DNA of 64,000 nt from NCBI RefSeq assembly GCF_018320785.1, contig NC_054881.1, forward strand, positions 13,888,275 to 13,952,274, written 5' to 3'. The number at the start of each line of letters is the position of its first letter. The first letter of the stretch is position 1. Below the pieces are notes generated by a model that did no database searches, had not been told where the DNA came from, and saw only the letters and a program-made list of their open reading frames with translations. The stretch comes from Cheilinus undulatus. Its lineage: Eukaryota; Chordata; Actinopteri; Labriformes; Labridae. A program made the translations under genes and the position numbers. Shown here piece by piece: positions 28,870 to 52,600 of this stretch.

Positions 28870-29053
28870 GTTTCACGTGTGGTTGTTTTGCATTTATTTG
28901 GTAGGACAGTATTTGGAGAAAGAAAAGGGGGAGCGAAAGTGAGTAATGAGATGCTGTGAAGAGATCAAAGTTCAGACTTGAACCCTGGTCACCTACTTGA
29001 AAGACTACAGCTGCCATTTTGGGCTTGGCCTAACTGCTAAGACACCAGCGCCT
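28870..29053 (-). repeat. tRNA-derived SINE (antisense)
   Basis: On the minus strand the head reads GGCGCTGGTGTCTTAGCAGT, followed by a B-box-like GGTTCAAGTCT and a body ending near the word AAATAAATGC. It lies directly beside a second SINE at 29083. Confidence 0.5.
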
Positions 29054-29082
29054 CAATTCTTGCTTATTTTTTGTGAATTTTA

Positions 29083-29275
29083 AAAGATATGTCTTTTTTG
29101 GGGTGGGGGTACTCTTCTATTTGATAGGACTGTCAAAGAGAGACAGGGAACATGGAGAGAGAGTTGGGGGAAGACATGCACCAAACACATGCTAAGACGA
29201 GGAATCGATCCCTTGACCAGTGTGCTGAGATCTACAGCCTCAGCTCATGGGCATCTGCTCTACCAGGTGCCCAAT
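29083..29275 (-). repeat. tRNA-derived SINE (antisense)
   Basis: Body words TTCTATTTGATAGGACTGTC and GGGGGAAGACATGCACCAAA precede a tRNA-like head, which on the minus strand has GGGCACCTGGTAGAGCAGAT and B-box-like GGGATCGATTCC. Same family as 39950-40130. Confidence 0.65.
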
Positions 29276-30175
29276 TCTGGCAAATATTGAATGTAAAAAA
29301 ATGCTACTTAGAAGGAACGCTGAGTGTGGAAGTTTGTCAGAAATATAAGGCTGTGTGCTGTTAATCACCTCCTCTGACACCTACCCTCTGGCGGCAGTTT
29401 CAGACATTGAAAGTAAGTCCTTTTTTTATGAATAAATCTATTCTCTGACAATTTTGTTCACCTGTTTAGGTCATACAGAGGGGTCTGCATTAATTTCAAA
29501 CAGTTTCAAAACAAGCTAAAAAAAATCCTCATGGGAGCTTTAAAGTGAATTTAAATGGTCCTTTCCCCTGGTGTCAGGGGTTTAAAAATCAAAGGGTCGG
29601 AGCAGAAGTGATTCAAACTTAGGGGAACTGTTATATGTAATGATAAAACGGTACATAAATTGACGCGTGTACTGAGATAGTTACGGTGTACATTTTTCCT
29701 ACATTCCTACATTCCTCAAAATAAAACCAAAATTATCATTAACTTAATCCTGGGGGTAATAGAAATAAAAATTGAGCAGTAGGCCATAGAATGGTAGTGG
29801 TGGTTCAAGTAACGTGTCTTGAGATTTATTTTATTTTGATCAAGATGGATCAATAAATAAAACATTTTCCAACTGACAAGACGGATGCCCATCCAACCAG
29901 AGTTGTACCGTTGCCATTTTTAGTTGAATGGGTAGGAGTCCCTGAGTGAGTTCAGTATTTAAAGGCATTTACATGCGCATGTCCTGCAGACTACGATTAA
30001 CGATTACAGTGGGGATGGAGGTTATAAACGTGTGCTTGTTTACATGTGTAATCTCCGTAAACAAGGCTGGATAGTTGTGTCAAGCCCCCGGACAGATCAG
30101 TATACGTGGCATACAGCGGTTGCAGTACCATGTAGGGGGCCCTTGTATGTCTTTCGTCAAATCGCGGGGCATTGT

Positions 30176-30184
30176 GGGGCGGAG
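30176..30184 (+). promoter_or_regulatory. surf4: GC box in presumed SURF4 promoter
   Basis: GGGGCGGAG in a locally GC-rich stretch (30130-30230), about 160 bases before the SURF4 start codon. There is no TATA box at a suitable place, which fits a housekeeping promoter. The overlapping short frames at 29997-30305 reflect GC-rich DNA. Confidence 0.4.
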
Positions 30185-30339
30185 GCGGCCTTTCTCTGCG
30201 TACAGGCGATCGGGAAATCTTCAAGTAAATAACGTTAACAGGGGGAGGAACAGCTCGAGCGCTGCCTGTGAAAAAACCCAACACATCAAACTGTGTTGCG
30301 CTTAGCCTTAATAATTAATAATCATTACATTTAACAAAT

Positions 30340-41440
<11,101 letters not shown>

Positions 41441-41858
41441 GAAAAGAGGGGGGTAAGGAAAAGAGGATTGCACAGCACCACTAACTTCCCCCATCGAAGG
41501 GACACAGAGACCCTCCCTCTGTTCCAGTTCCCCCTCACAAGGGTACACTGTTTTTTTGGTTTTCCCGATTTTTTTTTTTTTAATTTAATTGGCCAAATCA
41601 ACAGAACCACATATGGACAATTATTTTTCTAGTTTCACTCAAACATTGGGTTTTTTAGTTGTACTTAAACAATGCCAGATTTTTTTCTAAACACTTCTTG
41701 TGCGTCCTCTCTCGTGTATTTCAAAGGTTATTATCTAATGAATAAGTGGAAGAAAAGATGATTTGTTCCATGTGCAGAAGAAGCTGAACACAAATGGTAT
41801 ATTGTGTTATGTGGGTGTAATGCCATAAGTTATAGTAGATTCATGTTCATATTTTCTC

Positions 41859-41864
41859 AATAAA
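41859..41864 (+). terminator. surf4: SURF4 proximal poly(A) signal
   Basis: AATAAA about 420 bases after the SURF4 stop codon. The 3' untranslated region before it contains T-rich runs (41568-41580). Confidence 0.6.
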
Positions 41865-42472
41865 ACCCAAAAATCTGAGGAGTACAGCAGTTTGGGTTCC
41901 CCTGATGGATGCTAAGCTCTTTCTGCCGTTGGATCTTGGAGACTTAATCCTCATAGCGATGAGAACATGGGCACTGATTTGACTGCAATTCGCCTTGCCT
42001 CTCCAGGTTTGATCTCCCCTTTCTAGTTTTCTTTTCTGCCTTTCAGTAAGTCTGCACACCTTCACTCTTAACTGACACTTGTTTACGGGGGGAGTCGAAT
42101 CCAAGGGGGAATGTGTACATTGTGTACAAAGTGGTGGAATGCAGTCGTGCTTGATTGAAAATTTCAACACAGTTGTTAGCTCCAGGACTTGGTATTAGGC
42201 ACTGTACGTCTTGGGCAAATGCCTAACTAGTGAACTGTTTATGATTGGGGAAAATAGGGGGGAGACTCAACATTTGTGAAACATCATATTCTGCGATCTA
42301 GAAAAGCAAAAAAGGACTAAGCAGAGTCACTAGCCATTTGGACTTTGTCTTTGCTCAGTGTTTTTTTTTGCCATGTGTAAGAAAAAAAAACATATTCAGT
42401 GTATTGATTTTCAGAAGTTTATATTGTATTTTTGATCATTTGTTTTTTGATTTTGGAAGTTCATGGCGGAGA

Positions 42473-42478
42473 AATAAA
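42473..42478 (+). terminator. surf4: SURF4 distal poly(A) signal
   Basis: A second AATAAA, about 1.03 kb after the stop codon, followed within 35 bases by a T/G-rich stretch (CATTGTCTGGGTTGAAATTT) that looks like a downstream element. Use of both signals would give short and long messages. Confidence 0.5.
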
Positions 42479-42499
42479 AACACAAAAACTTAAAAGTCA

Positions 42500-44521
42500 T
42501 TGTCTGGGTTGAAATTTTTAGCATAACAGTCAAATTGGGTGAAACTAATGTATGAGCCTGTCTTGTAAATGCTTTGTTAGGACTTGTTGGGTCCTGCAAC
42601 AGAAAATGGGGGTGAAAATCTCAGGATCAGTGTTTTACAGTACTGAATGAAACAAAAATAATGCCAACACTTACAGCATCTAACTTAGGAACAGATGTGT
42701 TTTTAGGAACGCTGTGGAATCAGCCTCCAATGACAGGTTGAAAACTGAGCAAATACTGGCCTCCAGTGGACATTCGTGGTACAGTTTTTATTGCAATGAA
42801 GCACTGTATCATAACCCTCAATTTTTTGTGCTCTTTACTCCAAACTCTTGGAGTTGCTCATGTTGCTGTTCCACTGTTTATGAATTGGTTTAAAGGTGGA
42901 TCAAAAGGACAGTTTCCTTCTAACTTTGTCAGAAAAATACATTTAAATATACAGGATATTTTGCAAGACAGCAGTGGTTTGAGAAGAGTAAACTTTGCCT
43001 CGGATCATCTCAAAACCACTCATTTAAATTGTAATCCCAGGGCCCTGGCCTTGAAATACTAAACTAAACAGTTCATAAAGTCTTTTTTAAAAAGCTCAAC
43101 TTCAATCTATTAATAGATTACACATATAGGAGCATATCAGTTACAAGAACAAAAATAAGAACGGTACAAGTTATGTGGGTTAAGTATGTTGTGATGGACT
43201 TCCAAAATCTGGTTAACAAAAATTTGCTTTAATATTACCTTATAAAAACAATAGTTTCTCAGGGGTAAAAATGCAGCACTATTTCTCCACTGTGAGGTAC
43301 ATAATACATTTGCTCATTTTCTTCTCTAGCATGGCATTTATACATATTTTGACTGCTTTTTCTTGTCCTCCCCTTCATAAAATACCTGGGTCATGAATTG
43401 TTAAAAGTCTTATTGCTGTTGGTAACAGGGATCTCCTGAATCTCTCCGTTCTGCAGCACAGAGAGAGAAACCTGCTGCTGCCCCTGTGCACAAAGAGGAG
43501 GCTGAGAGAGGGGTACTTAAAGTATTTTCTTTCAAAGAAGGGAGACACAGAGACTTGTTTTCTAAGTTTTTTCATTCACAAAAAAACTTTGTTTTTTTCT
43601 AATAGCAGGGTAGCACAGAGGATGTCTTATCACATTTTTTCTCAAGGAACATGAACTAGTAGGCACTTGACTTTCTCCATTAGAAGACTTGTTTAAAGGA
43701 GTTACCGAGGAAACATTGCCACTTTATTTCGCTAGGAATATACCTTAGTTGGCACCTTATCACATTTTCCATCAGGAGGGAGCTTCATAATTGTTTCTTC
43801 ACTCAAAGGGGAGAACTCTTAAGGTTTCTTAAATATCAGGGGACTGCAGAAGAAACTTTATGTCCACTAAAAACTTATCCTGGTGATCGCTTTATCCTTT
43901 TTTTCCACATTAAGAGGGGGTTTCATTTTTTAGAGCTGTACTTATAAAAAGTTTTTTATCAGATGTCAGGGTACCTTGGGGGACACTTCATCACATTCTC
44001 CTCTAGGAATGTACAGTGATCACATTTTCTGATTTCTCTTTTCCTACTAGATTTGTGATTGTCTAGATGGGTAATTTATCAGGTTTCATCTATAACAATA
44101 TGAAATTAAGACAATTTTAGTGTGTTTCCTCAAGTGGAGAGGCTTTAAAGAATATTTGTGTCTGCACTGCCAAAACTCTCAGTGATTGTTTTGTAATGTT
44201 TGCTTGCAAACTGAGCACAAAAAAGCAGCACTTAATTGTTTGGTTTTATGTCATGGTTACATATGGTTATGTTTTTTTAACTGTTTGTCATTTCTAGTCT
44301 CTTATGGATGATCCAAAACGTTGTTTAAGTTTATGATGTTTGTGTTATAGAAATTTTCATTAATTCAATATGCGCCATAGTTAATTCTTGTTGGTGCCTT
44401 TGTGTGTTATTGCTGACAACGAGACACTAATTTAATATACGTTAGCTCTGAACACGTTGTATCCAGTTATTTCCGTGGTGCAACTCCTATACAGTTATTT
44501 CATCATGTTAGGCACATTTTT
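42500..44521. other. Intergenic region SURF4-ASS1
   Basis: No gene seen. A diverged tandem array lies at about 43600-44110 (see findings). Upstream of it, 43375-43575 contains GGATCTCCTGAATCTCTCCG with CTGCAGCACAGAGAGAG, words I recognise from fish retroelement-derived repeats but cannot assign. Confidence 0.4.
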
Positions 44522-44697
44522 ACGGTGGCGTGTTGCATTCACTTGAAAATAAAAAAAAAATCGTCCTGTTTTTACGACATAACTATCTCGTAAAAACAGG
44601 AAAGTTAAAAATAGATAATTTTCTGTTTTGACGAGATAGTGTCTCGTCAAAACAGGACGAAATGTTTTATTTTCAAGTGAATGCAATACGCCACCGT
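44522..44697. mobile_element. 176-bp palindromic MITE with two internal hairpins
   Basis: The outer arms start ACGGTGGCGTGTTGCATTCA then CTTGAAAATAAAA and pair almost fully with the right end (ACGGTGGCGTATTGCATTCA on the minus strand). Inside are two nested palindromes: CCTGTTTTTACGACATAAC with its partner ending CGTAAAAACAGG, and CTGTTTTGACGAGATAGTG with its partner TCTCGTCAAAACAG. The whole can fold into a cross shape. It lies about 90 bases before the ASS1 TATA box. No clear target duplication was fixed. Confidence 0.8.
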
Positions 44698-44783
44698 TTT
44701 ACATTTTAAAGGTGTGACCATAGTGACGCAAGCTCAGACTGCAGTAGTCAAAGGAGCGCAAAGCCGGCGCAGCTGCCACTCTC

Positions 44784-44871
44784 TTTTTATACCATGAACC
44801 ACCATTGACGGCAGCAACGACTACAGATAACTTTCATCTTTCTGCTGTTTAAGAGAAGAACCCACTCCCTG
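44784..44871 (+). promoter_or_regulatory. ass1: ASS1 core promoter and non-coding exon 1
   Basis: A TATA-like TTTTTATA at 44784-44791 would place the start of transcription near 44815-44822. A non-coding leader then runs to 44871, followed by a consensus donor GTAAGT (44872). The next acceptor (GCTGCAG) ends at 46637, 44 bases before the ASS1 start codon. The stretch upstream (44700-44780) is GC-richer than its surroundings. The arrangement fits the known ASS1 layout with an untranslated first exon. Confidence 0.55.
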
Positions 44872-46637
44872 GTAAGTAAAAAACACCGAATGTGCTTTAT
44901 TTTTCAATTTAAGCTTTTATACATCGGCCATAACAGCCTTTTTGGTGTTAATGAGGCTATGGTGGCAGCGGTTGTGGCAAGGCTCTTCTTTCAACATGCG
45001 TGTTACAGCTGCTGTGGTTAAATACGTTTAAACGTTAGCGCTTCAAATTCAGCCAGGCAATTCTAACGAAAAGAGGAAATTGGAGGTGTTTAGTCAGTTA
45101 GTCCACGACTTTTAACAACTCTCCACACAATTTATTAACACAATTTATTAAAATATAAGCCCCGAAAACTATAGAAAAGAAGGTAAATAACTGTAGACCA
45201 CTTTGCTTTCAAAGCACCACATCAAAGTGATGCGTACGTGCTGAAAGACGCTGTCATCTTCATCACGCGCAGTCAAAGAGTCTTATCCAGAAACTCTTTT
45301 CTAACCACGTGGAATCTCAGTGTGGACGTTCATGGTACTCCTGGCGCCAAACAAGCATTAATTAAAGGGAAAAGTGGTTTCATTGCAACTCCACTTACTT
45401 TTCCCCAGACACACACGACACGGAAAAGGTTGAGCCAAGGATGTGAGGAAACCACTTGGGAATATTTCATCATGCTGTTAAAACAATGCTTATCAAACTG
45501 TTACGTCCTACCTGTCAAGAGAAACCTCGTCCTGTCAAGTTTGACTGTTCAATGCAAATGAGGTAGTCCTATGTCTTTTAGAGACGTTATTGAGGGTTTT
45601 ATGTCGAAAAAAGAGGTTAAAACTATGTATTTAGGTTATTCCCCCAAATAGTTAAACCCTAGTCTGAACTACATTTAAATATCGATATGTGCTAAAATGA
45701 TTTTTTAAGTATCAGCATGTTGGATATCGGCAAAAATTCAATTTCTTGGATCCCTTAAATCTGCTCATACCATTAATTTACTTTTTAGGCTATTATCTGT
45801 TGATACAGTTGCCATGCTGACAATTTGATCCCATATAATAAAGGACACAGGATGGGTGATTTAAAGCTCCCGTTAAGATTTTTTGCTGGTTATCAAAGCG
45901 ACTGAGACAGTTGCTTTCTAAATAAACTGAAAAAGCAAAAACAACTGTCACTATAGTTTTTGTATTTCTGTAAAGTAATATTAAATGTCAGAAAAGTTTG
46001 CCGGGGCGAAGGTGTCAAACATGTTTAACAGCATGCAACAGCCAGAAACAGCCTTTTCTTCCACAGCAAGGATTCTCAATGAATAATATGTTTTAAAACG
46101 CAGCAAAAGATCAGAAGATGAAAAATGAAAGGAAGAGAGCAAAAAGAAAGTTTCCACTGGAGCTGTAATAGTTTATGATATTTCGCTACTTCGTTGTCAG
46201 GCATTCAATCACTCATTTTCATAGAGGACCTTCTACAGCCCCAGGTCCAGGCTTGCAGGTAGCTATTTATTTTCCTCTCTGTGCTGTCTTTTAGTTGTAA
46301 AAATGTCAGAAACATTCCCATATTGGTTCCCAGAGCCGAAGGCAGTGTTATCTTGTTTGTTCCACTTTTAACAATTTTGCATTAAAGACAAACAGGAATT
46401 GTTCACGTTTAAGAATCTTGAAGCAGAAAAACATCAATATTAATGAAGATTGACTTTGAAGTTGTGCATTAGCAGCAGTGCTAACTGGCAGTGAGATGAA
46501 TGAGGCTCTTCTGCAAACTATAAAACCAGAACAAACTTTGCCATGTGTTTTTTTTAACATAGGTTATCTATTGACATTAACTTTCCTACTCTGCTAGTTA
46601 CTGATGTATTTGTCTGTCTGGTGTCTGTCTGCTGCAG
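44872..46637. other. ASS1 intron 1
   Basis: Contains a right-end fragment of MITE family A at about 45600-45757 (ACTACATTTAAATATCGATA, GTTGGATATCGGCAAAAATT). No other gene is supported. The frame at 45238-45561 has no domain. Confidence 0.4.
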
Positions 46638-46681
46638 CTTCTCCACCATTTCTCTGCCTGTTGCTTTGAACCAACTTCATC

Positions 46682-49600
46682 ATGTCTAAAGGTACAGTGG
46701 TTCTGGCCTATAGCGGTGGACTGGACACGTCCTGCATTCTGGTTTGGCTGAAGGAACAAGGCTACGATGTGATCGCATTCTTGGTAGGATGTAAAGAAGA
46801 GTGTTTGTGCAACAGGTGTCCAAGTTTGTGCTTCCTGCCAGCTGCTTTTGCTTGGAATGTATCTGCAAAGTTTGGGGATTTTCTCTTGTTGGACAGCTGA
46901 CGCAATTTGTCATTTAGCTGTTTAGCTTGGGGAAAAAACAACAATCTGGGCTACAGAACTGGTTAGCTCCTGGATTCACTGCTATAATGCCAGCGTAGAT
47001 CTGACAGGATTTACTTTCTGCCCTGTGGCAGTTTTAAACTGCACTGCACGCAGATTTTCCTGTTGTCCAACTTCTCTTTCATTGGTTCTGGAGTGGGGGA
47101 GGGGTGGTGGTCTATGGTTCACTGCCGTTGCATGCTAGGTGCAGCCCCCCCCCCGAATGTTAATGGGCTCTGCTCTCCAGGGTAACAGAGGAAGAATGGC
47201 AAGCCCTGATCCAATCCATGATTTATTGTTTTTGATCAAGTATGAAAACTATGCACTTTTGTCAGCTTGACAAAGAACTGTGGATTCACAAGCTGTCAGG
47301 CAGGATAATTACACACAAGTATTTGCTTGTGTCTTACACTGGAATGTCACTTGCAGTATGATGAGGTTTGCATTTGGGGAGTCATATCTGTATCAAATAA
47401 ATGTAATGATACATCTCGTGTGCAGGATTAGTTGACAAGAAAAGGAAAAAATATTGTGCAGCTGCAGTGCCATATCTACTTGTAGCATCTAAAATGATTA
47501 TCTTAAATAGTTTGTTCCTATGATCGCAAAAGTGCATGTTCACAAATAGTTGAAAATACAGTAGAGCAAAATAAAGTTTTAGTGCTGCAGATCTGAACAA
47601 GTGTTTGCATGATCAGTAGCATGCCATTGTAACAGAATTACCTTGTATTCCCTGAAGTGCTCATCTCAGGAAATGGCGAAAGTCTGTTCAAGCCTTGAGA
47701 CAATGCTCATGTGTTTACTGTAAGAACGGATGTTACATCTGCTCTAAAGACATGATCTGATTTACAAGATGAGGGATGGTCTGAATTAAATCTTACACAG
47801 TCATGAGTAGAGCTGTTGAATGTTGGCAAAAATCATAACCATGACTGTTTTTATTGATATTGAGGTCATATTTATTAGACATGATTACTGACTGATCATT
47901 CAACATTTCATTGCCTCAAGAGGTGACTGTGTAAAAAATCCTACAGATTTTTTTCATTGCTCTAGATCTGACTCCTAAAAACAATGTAACTGAGTCTATT
48001 TTACCTTTTTTGTAACCACTGTCTGCATTTCTGTCATCTTCTTTAGCTCTCAAACTTTCAATCTAGCTGTGCCGTGTCTCCCTCTGCTCCTCACTGAAAT
48101 GAAAATGAGAGCTGTTTGGGTGGGAGGAGCAAAGCACATGCTGTACTGCAAAGGAATGCATGGAAAGCCAAAATCTTGATTGAGATTGAGACTTGTTTGA
48201 TTTCCCAGCCTGAGTCATGAGTTTGTACATGTTTGTGAGGTAGCTTTACAAGAAAATGTCATCATTGCAATGATAGTTTAATAAGCACTTGTATCAATTC
48301 AATGTGTGCTGTGCAACTAAATGTTTGTGGTGTTGTTTTCAGGCCAACATCGGGCAAGATGAAGACTTTGAAGCTGCTCGGAATAAGGCAGAAAGCCTTG
48401 GTGCCAAGAAGGTACGATATAAGATGAAGCATTATGTTGCTTTAAAGCTCCTGTGAGGAACTTTCGGTATGTGTTAATTTGGGCCCCTTGTGTGGGAAAA
48501 GCAATATCTTATCTCTTTGCTAAATTTTATCATGCACATGTGTAAGTAGCATCCTCTAAAGAAAAATCTCACCCTGCGTTCTCTTACCAGTCAGATACAC
48601 CACTCATTGTAAATTTGTAAGTAAAAGAAAACAAAAGGTATGTTATAATGTAGCTCACTTTGTCTGACAATATAATCTGAAACAGGATCCAGGCATCAGG
48701 AGTATTTTCACTCTGGTTCATAACCAGCTGAAAACTCCACACAGTTTTAAGGACAGAATTTTTTGTTGCATATTCCCATACAATTTTCTTCAAAAAATAT
48801 TTGATTTTTTTAATATATTTTATATTTTCTATATTTGATATTAAAGATCACTGATATTTGATGATATACTTTTTTTCTATAAAGAAGTGAAAGAAAACAA
48901 GGGAAGAAAAAATGTGGAACAAGAATTTTAATTCCGTGAGTAATTTCCAGTAGACTCTCACTTTTTCTCTCACCTCCTGGGTCTGCTTAGATAAAGCGGT
49001 CTGTGTTTCCATGTAACCACCAAAGAGTTGTGAGGAGAAGCTTGTATTTTTTAGTTTCATTTTAGTTGGACCAACACAACTAATTAAGTTTTTTGTGACT
49101 GTGTTTAAATTTACTGTCTGATTTTTAATCTAATGCTGCTTTTATTTTAGAGTTCTTTTGTTTAGAATGAGTCAATACCCATGTGTAATTCAGCTGCTGT
49201 TAAAAATCCCATGAAAGTTTAAAAAAGAAGGGAATTTATCCAAAAACAAGCAAAGCATCTGGAAACAAGCGGAGTAGTGGAAACACCATCATGTGATAAA
49301 TTCTTTAAAGTCATTATCGTTCATGTTGTTTCCAACAGTAGTAGTTAGTTCCAGCCATCATACATCCTTAGTGTCAGGTTTAAGAAAGATAAGTTGCTTT
49401 CCATTTTTTAAAATGGCACTGTTGGGATCTCCAATATTCTTTGTGAAACCTGATCTCACACTTCAGGCTCTATCAGAGACATTACATTATTACTCTTAGC
49501 ATCAGTGCAACTCAGCATCAGTGTTTAACACACTGATCAACCTGCACTTCATCTTTATTTGAAGTGGTTCAACCCAAAACACCTTTTATTCAATGCAATG

Positions 49601-52600
49601 TGATAACAGTGTCTCTGCAGGAAGTTTGGAAGGTAAGCCAAGATAATTTCCCTTCACCCAGAGCTGCTCTTAGTATTAACTCCCACAAGTCAACCATGCA
49701 GAATGAAAGGCAGCAAAACGCCCGACCTTCACCAGGGTTATCAAGTGGGAACTCCCTTCACTGGGGTTTTGCTAGTTGGTCCTATGACTAACTCCATCTC
49801 TCACCTCCCACCATACCAGCAGAGTTTTTTTCTTACCTACTCTGCCACACGCCCAGAATAGCCCAAGCAGCATTTTCACCTTAAATGACTCATAGTTGCT
49901 ACCACAAAAAAGAAACTTTTCCTCTCATGGGCGCTACTTATGATGTAACCGCTATTTTTACACCTAAAAGAAAACGTAATAGGCACAGAAAAGTGTGAAA
50001 AGAGTTTAGCAAGTGGCTGGGGGAAACAGAGACAGGGTGAGACAGAGACAGAGCAGTGTTGATTCTCAGTTATTTTGAATTTAGTCTTAATCATTGGATT
50101 AAAATTTCTTTCAGTTTCAGCCAAATTTTAGTCATTTTTAACCATTATAGTTTGTTGAGTGTAGCACGTCAAAAAGTCCTTACATTTCAGTCTCTACTTT
50201 TAATCAGGACATTTCTTTAAACCAATCTAATCAAACAAACTGTAAAATTAATCTAAATGCATAACACCTGTATTAATGCATTTTCAATACTTTAATTACT
50301 GTAAAGTATACTGAAGAAAATACTGAAATAACTTAATAACACAGTGGACATTTTAATCTCCGTGACGATAACTAAACTTACTTTTAATCAGAGATTTTGT
50401 TCATACAGGATCTTAGTCTTAGTCTCATCTTTCAGGTGGAATAAAGGTGGCCAACTTTTTAGTTGTAGTTAGAACTGACTCATCTGTCTTCTCCTTATCT
50501 GTCTTTTGTAGTCAGTCAATAAAACTATTGACTTTGATATAAAAACCCTACATCCCACTTCTAGCTTCTGCCCCTAACTCTGTCTATAACTCTGTCAGGC
50601 CTCAGATTAGTGCAAACCGTCTCCTGAAGCACTAAAAGATTTCCTCCCTCTATCTGCATCTCCCAGTCGTTATATATTACCAGACTAATACCTGCCTTAA
50701 AACCTATTTCCTTTAAACTGCTCGCCCTCACAAGAAACTGAACAGCTGCACTCTCTTCTTGATAACATCCGGTATCCACCTGCTGCCTTCTGCTTTCAGT
50801 TCCTGCCGCTAAATTTATAAAACTATGTTATGTTGGCATGTATACCTGCCTTGTGAAAGATGGATCTTAAACCCTATTAAGAAGATATTGAACCCATTTT
50901 TTTCTCTTCATACATTTTTATTGGATGTTTGCTTTAGCACACTTCATTAGTTGCACCTAAATCAAGTTTCAAGCCTCTACAAAAATGAGTTCATAGGATG
51001 CTGAAATGGCTGGGAATCAGTCGTTCTTTTACCCCGACTCACATTCAGTTTCAGACAAAGCTCCTCTGTGGCAAACAATCACCAGTTATTTCCTCTCCAA
51101 GGAGGGAAAATATATCATGAATAATTCATGGAATATTTTTTCACATGACAATGACCCTGAGATGAAAACAATCCAAGATTTAACACAGAGTCTTGTTCTG
51201 TGTCCTGGCTTTGTTTTCTGTTTAGGTTTACATTGAAGACCTGCGAGCTGACTTTGTGGAGAACTTCATCTGGCCTGCAGTTCAAGCAAATGCTGTCTAT
51301 GAAGACCGATACCTGCTGGGCACTGCTGTGGCACGGCCCTGCATCGCTCGCCGTCAGGTCGAGATTGCACGGAAAGAGGGGGCCAATTTTGTCTCCCATG
51401 GTGCTACGGGAAAGGTAACTGTGACACATAAAATAAGACCACACACTTGGGAAGGAATTTGTAGAAGAACCCACTGAAATGACTGACTCCTATCACCTTA
51501 TATAAGTTAACTGAAGAAGATTTACCATCTCTTGTCTGTATTCTTGATGCTTTAGTTTAAATCGAGGCAGTGTAGTTCTATGCTGTGCCTGATCTACAAG
51601 TAAGCTTCAGCCAGCCTTTCTTAAACACTATTTAACAGGGTCACTGTCTGGAGTTTGGACACAAAAATTCAGGCCACATTTCTGCAGGGTTAACCATTAA
51701 CTATTTTCAACCAAACTGCAAAAAAAGAAAAAATCAACCCCCCTTTCAGTCACACATCCCCCTCACAAGCCATAATTTCTTCTTTTCACTCACTTGTTCC
51801 TTGAAAGCAAACCAGTGCTTCCTTTGAAAGAGAAACCGATTCTAACTTCTGTACTTCCTGAGCTGCTGACTAAATGAAATGAGTCATTGCAGCTAAAATT
51901 AAAATGCAAATATGTTTTAAAGCTCTGGAGGCCTGCAAGACACTTTTTGATTGGTATGAGTGATGGTGAGTGGAATGTTAAATACATTGGTATCTGTTCA
52001 TAATACAGGATAGATGAAGAATTTGTGCTTCACGAGATTAACCCATCATTACTGGGTCCTCTTGATAGGTTACCACAATATCAGAATTTAAACTTGAATA
52101 TGATGCAACTCAAACCATTTCAATACCTGTTTTGACGCCATGCCAACAAAAAGAAGTCAAAATCACCAAGCGTTGGGTTATTTCCTGATTTTGATAACTA
52201 AAATTTCAGGCTTCCTCTTGCACATTATCTACACTGCAAAAGAAAACTACTAATTTTCATTTTTTTTACAACTTTACAGCATTGCCCAGATAACCATGGA
52301 TGCTTGTTTTCTTGTTATTTTACATAATATCGTGCAAACCAGTACAGCACTCACTATTGTTATCATGAACTAATTCAGCTTATTGTATGTCCCAGATGTA
52401 TATGAAGTGGTCTAGAACAGTGATTCTGATTTGATCTAGCCTCAAGACCCCCCACCACAACCACCTCCTTAATAACAAAACATGAACCAATTATGCAGAA
52501 ATTTTTGACTACTTAAATTTGTTTAATGAAAATTTAGCAATTTGAACCTCAACTGGATCAAAACTTATAACCAGCAAAAAGACGGGACTAAACGAGTGTG

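Larger units (their letters stand above)
26750..29979. other. Intergenic region SURF2-SURF4, repeat-rich
   Basis: Contains an inverted-repeat structure (28060-28119 against 28708-28764), two antisense SINEs (28870-29053 and 29083-29275) and a family B end near 29525-29543. A patch of repeated GCTAAAGCTAA words lies at 28366-28526. The cluster of overlapping open frames at 27340-27854 on both strands has no recognisable domain, and I do not support any of them as a gene. Confidence 0.45.

Noticed and set aside
43600-44110. CRISPR-like array
   Set aside because: The repeats are diverged and irregularly spaced, and the genome is vertebrate. An old minisatellite fits better.
50561-50779. Possible coding exon on the minus strand in ASS1 intron 3
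   Set aside because: The translation looks protein-like at first, but no family is recognised. The plus strand resembles a retroelement-derived fragment, so it is not called.
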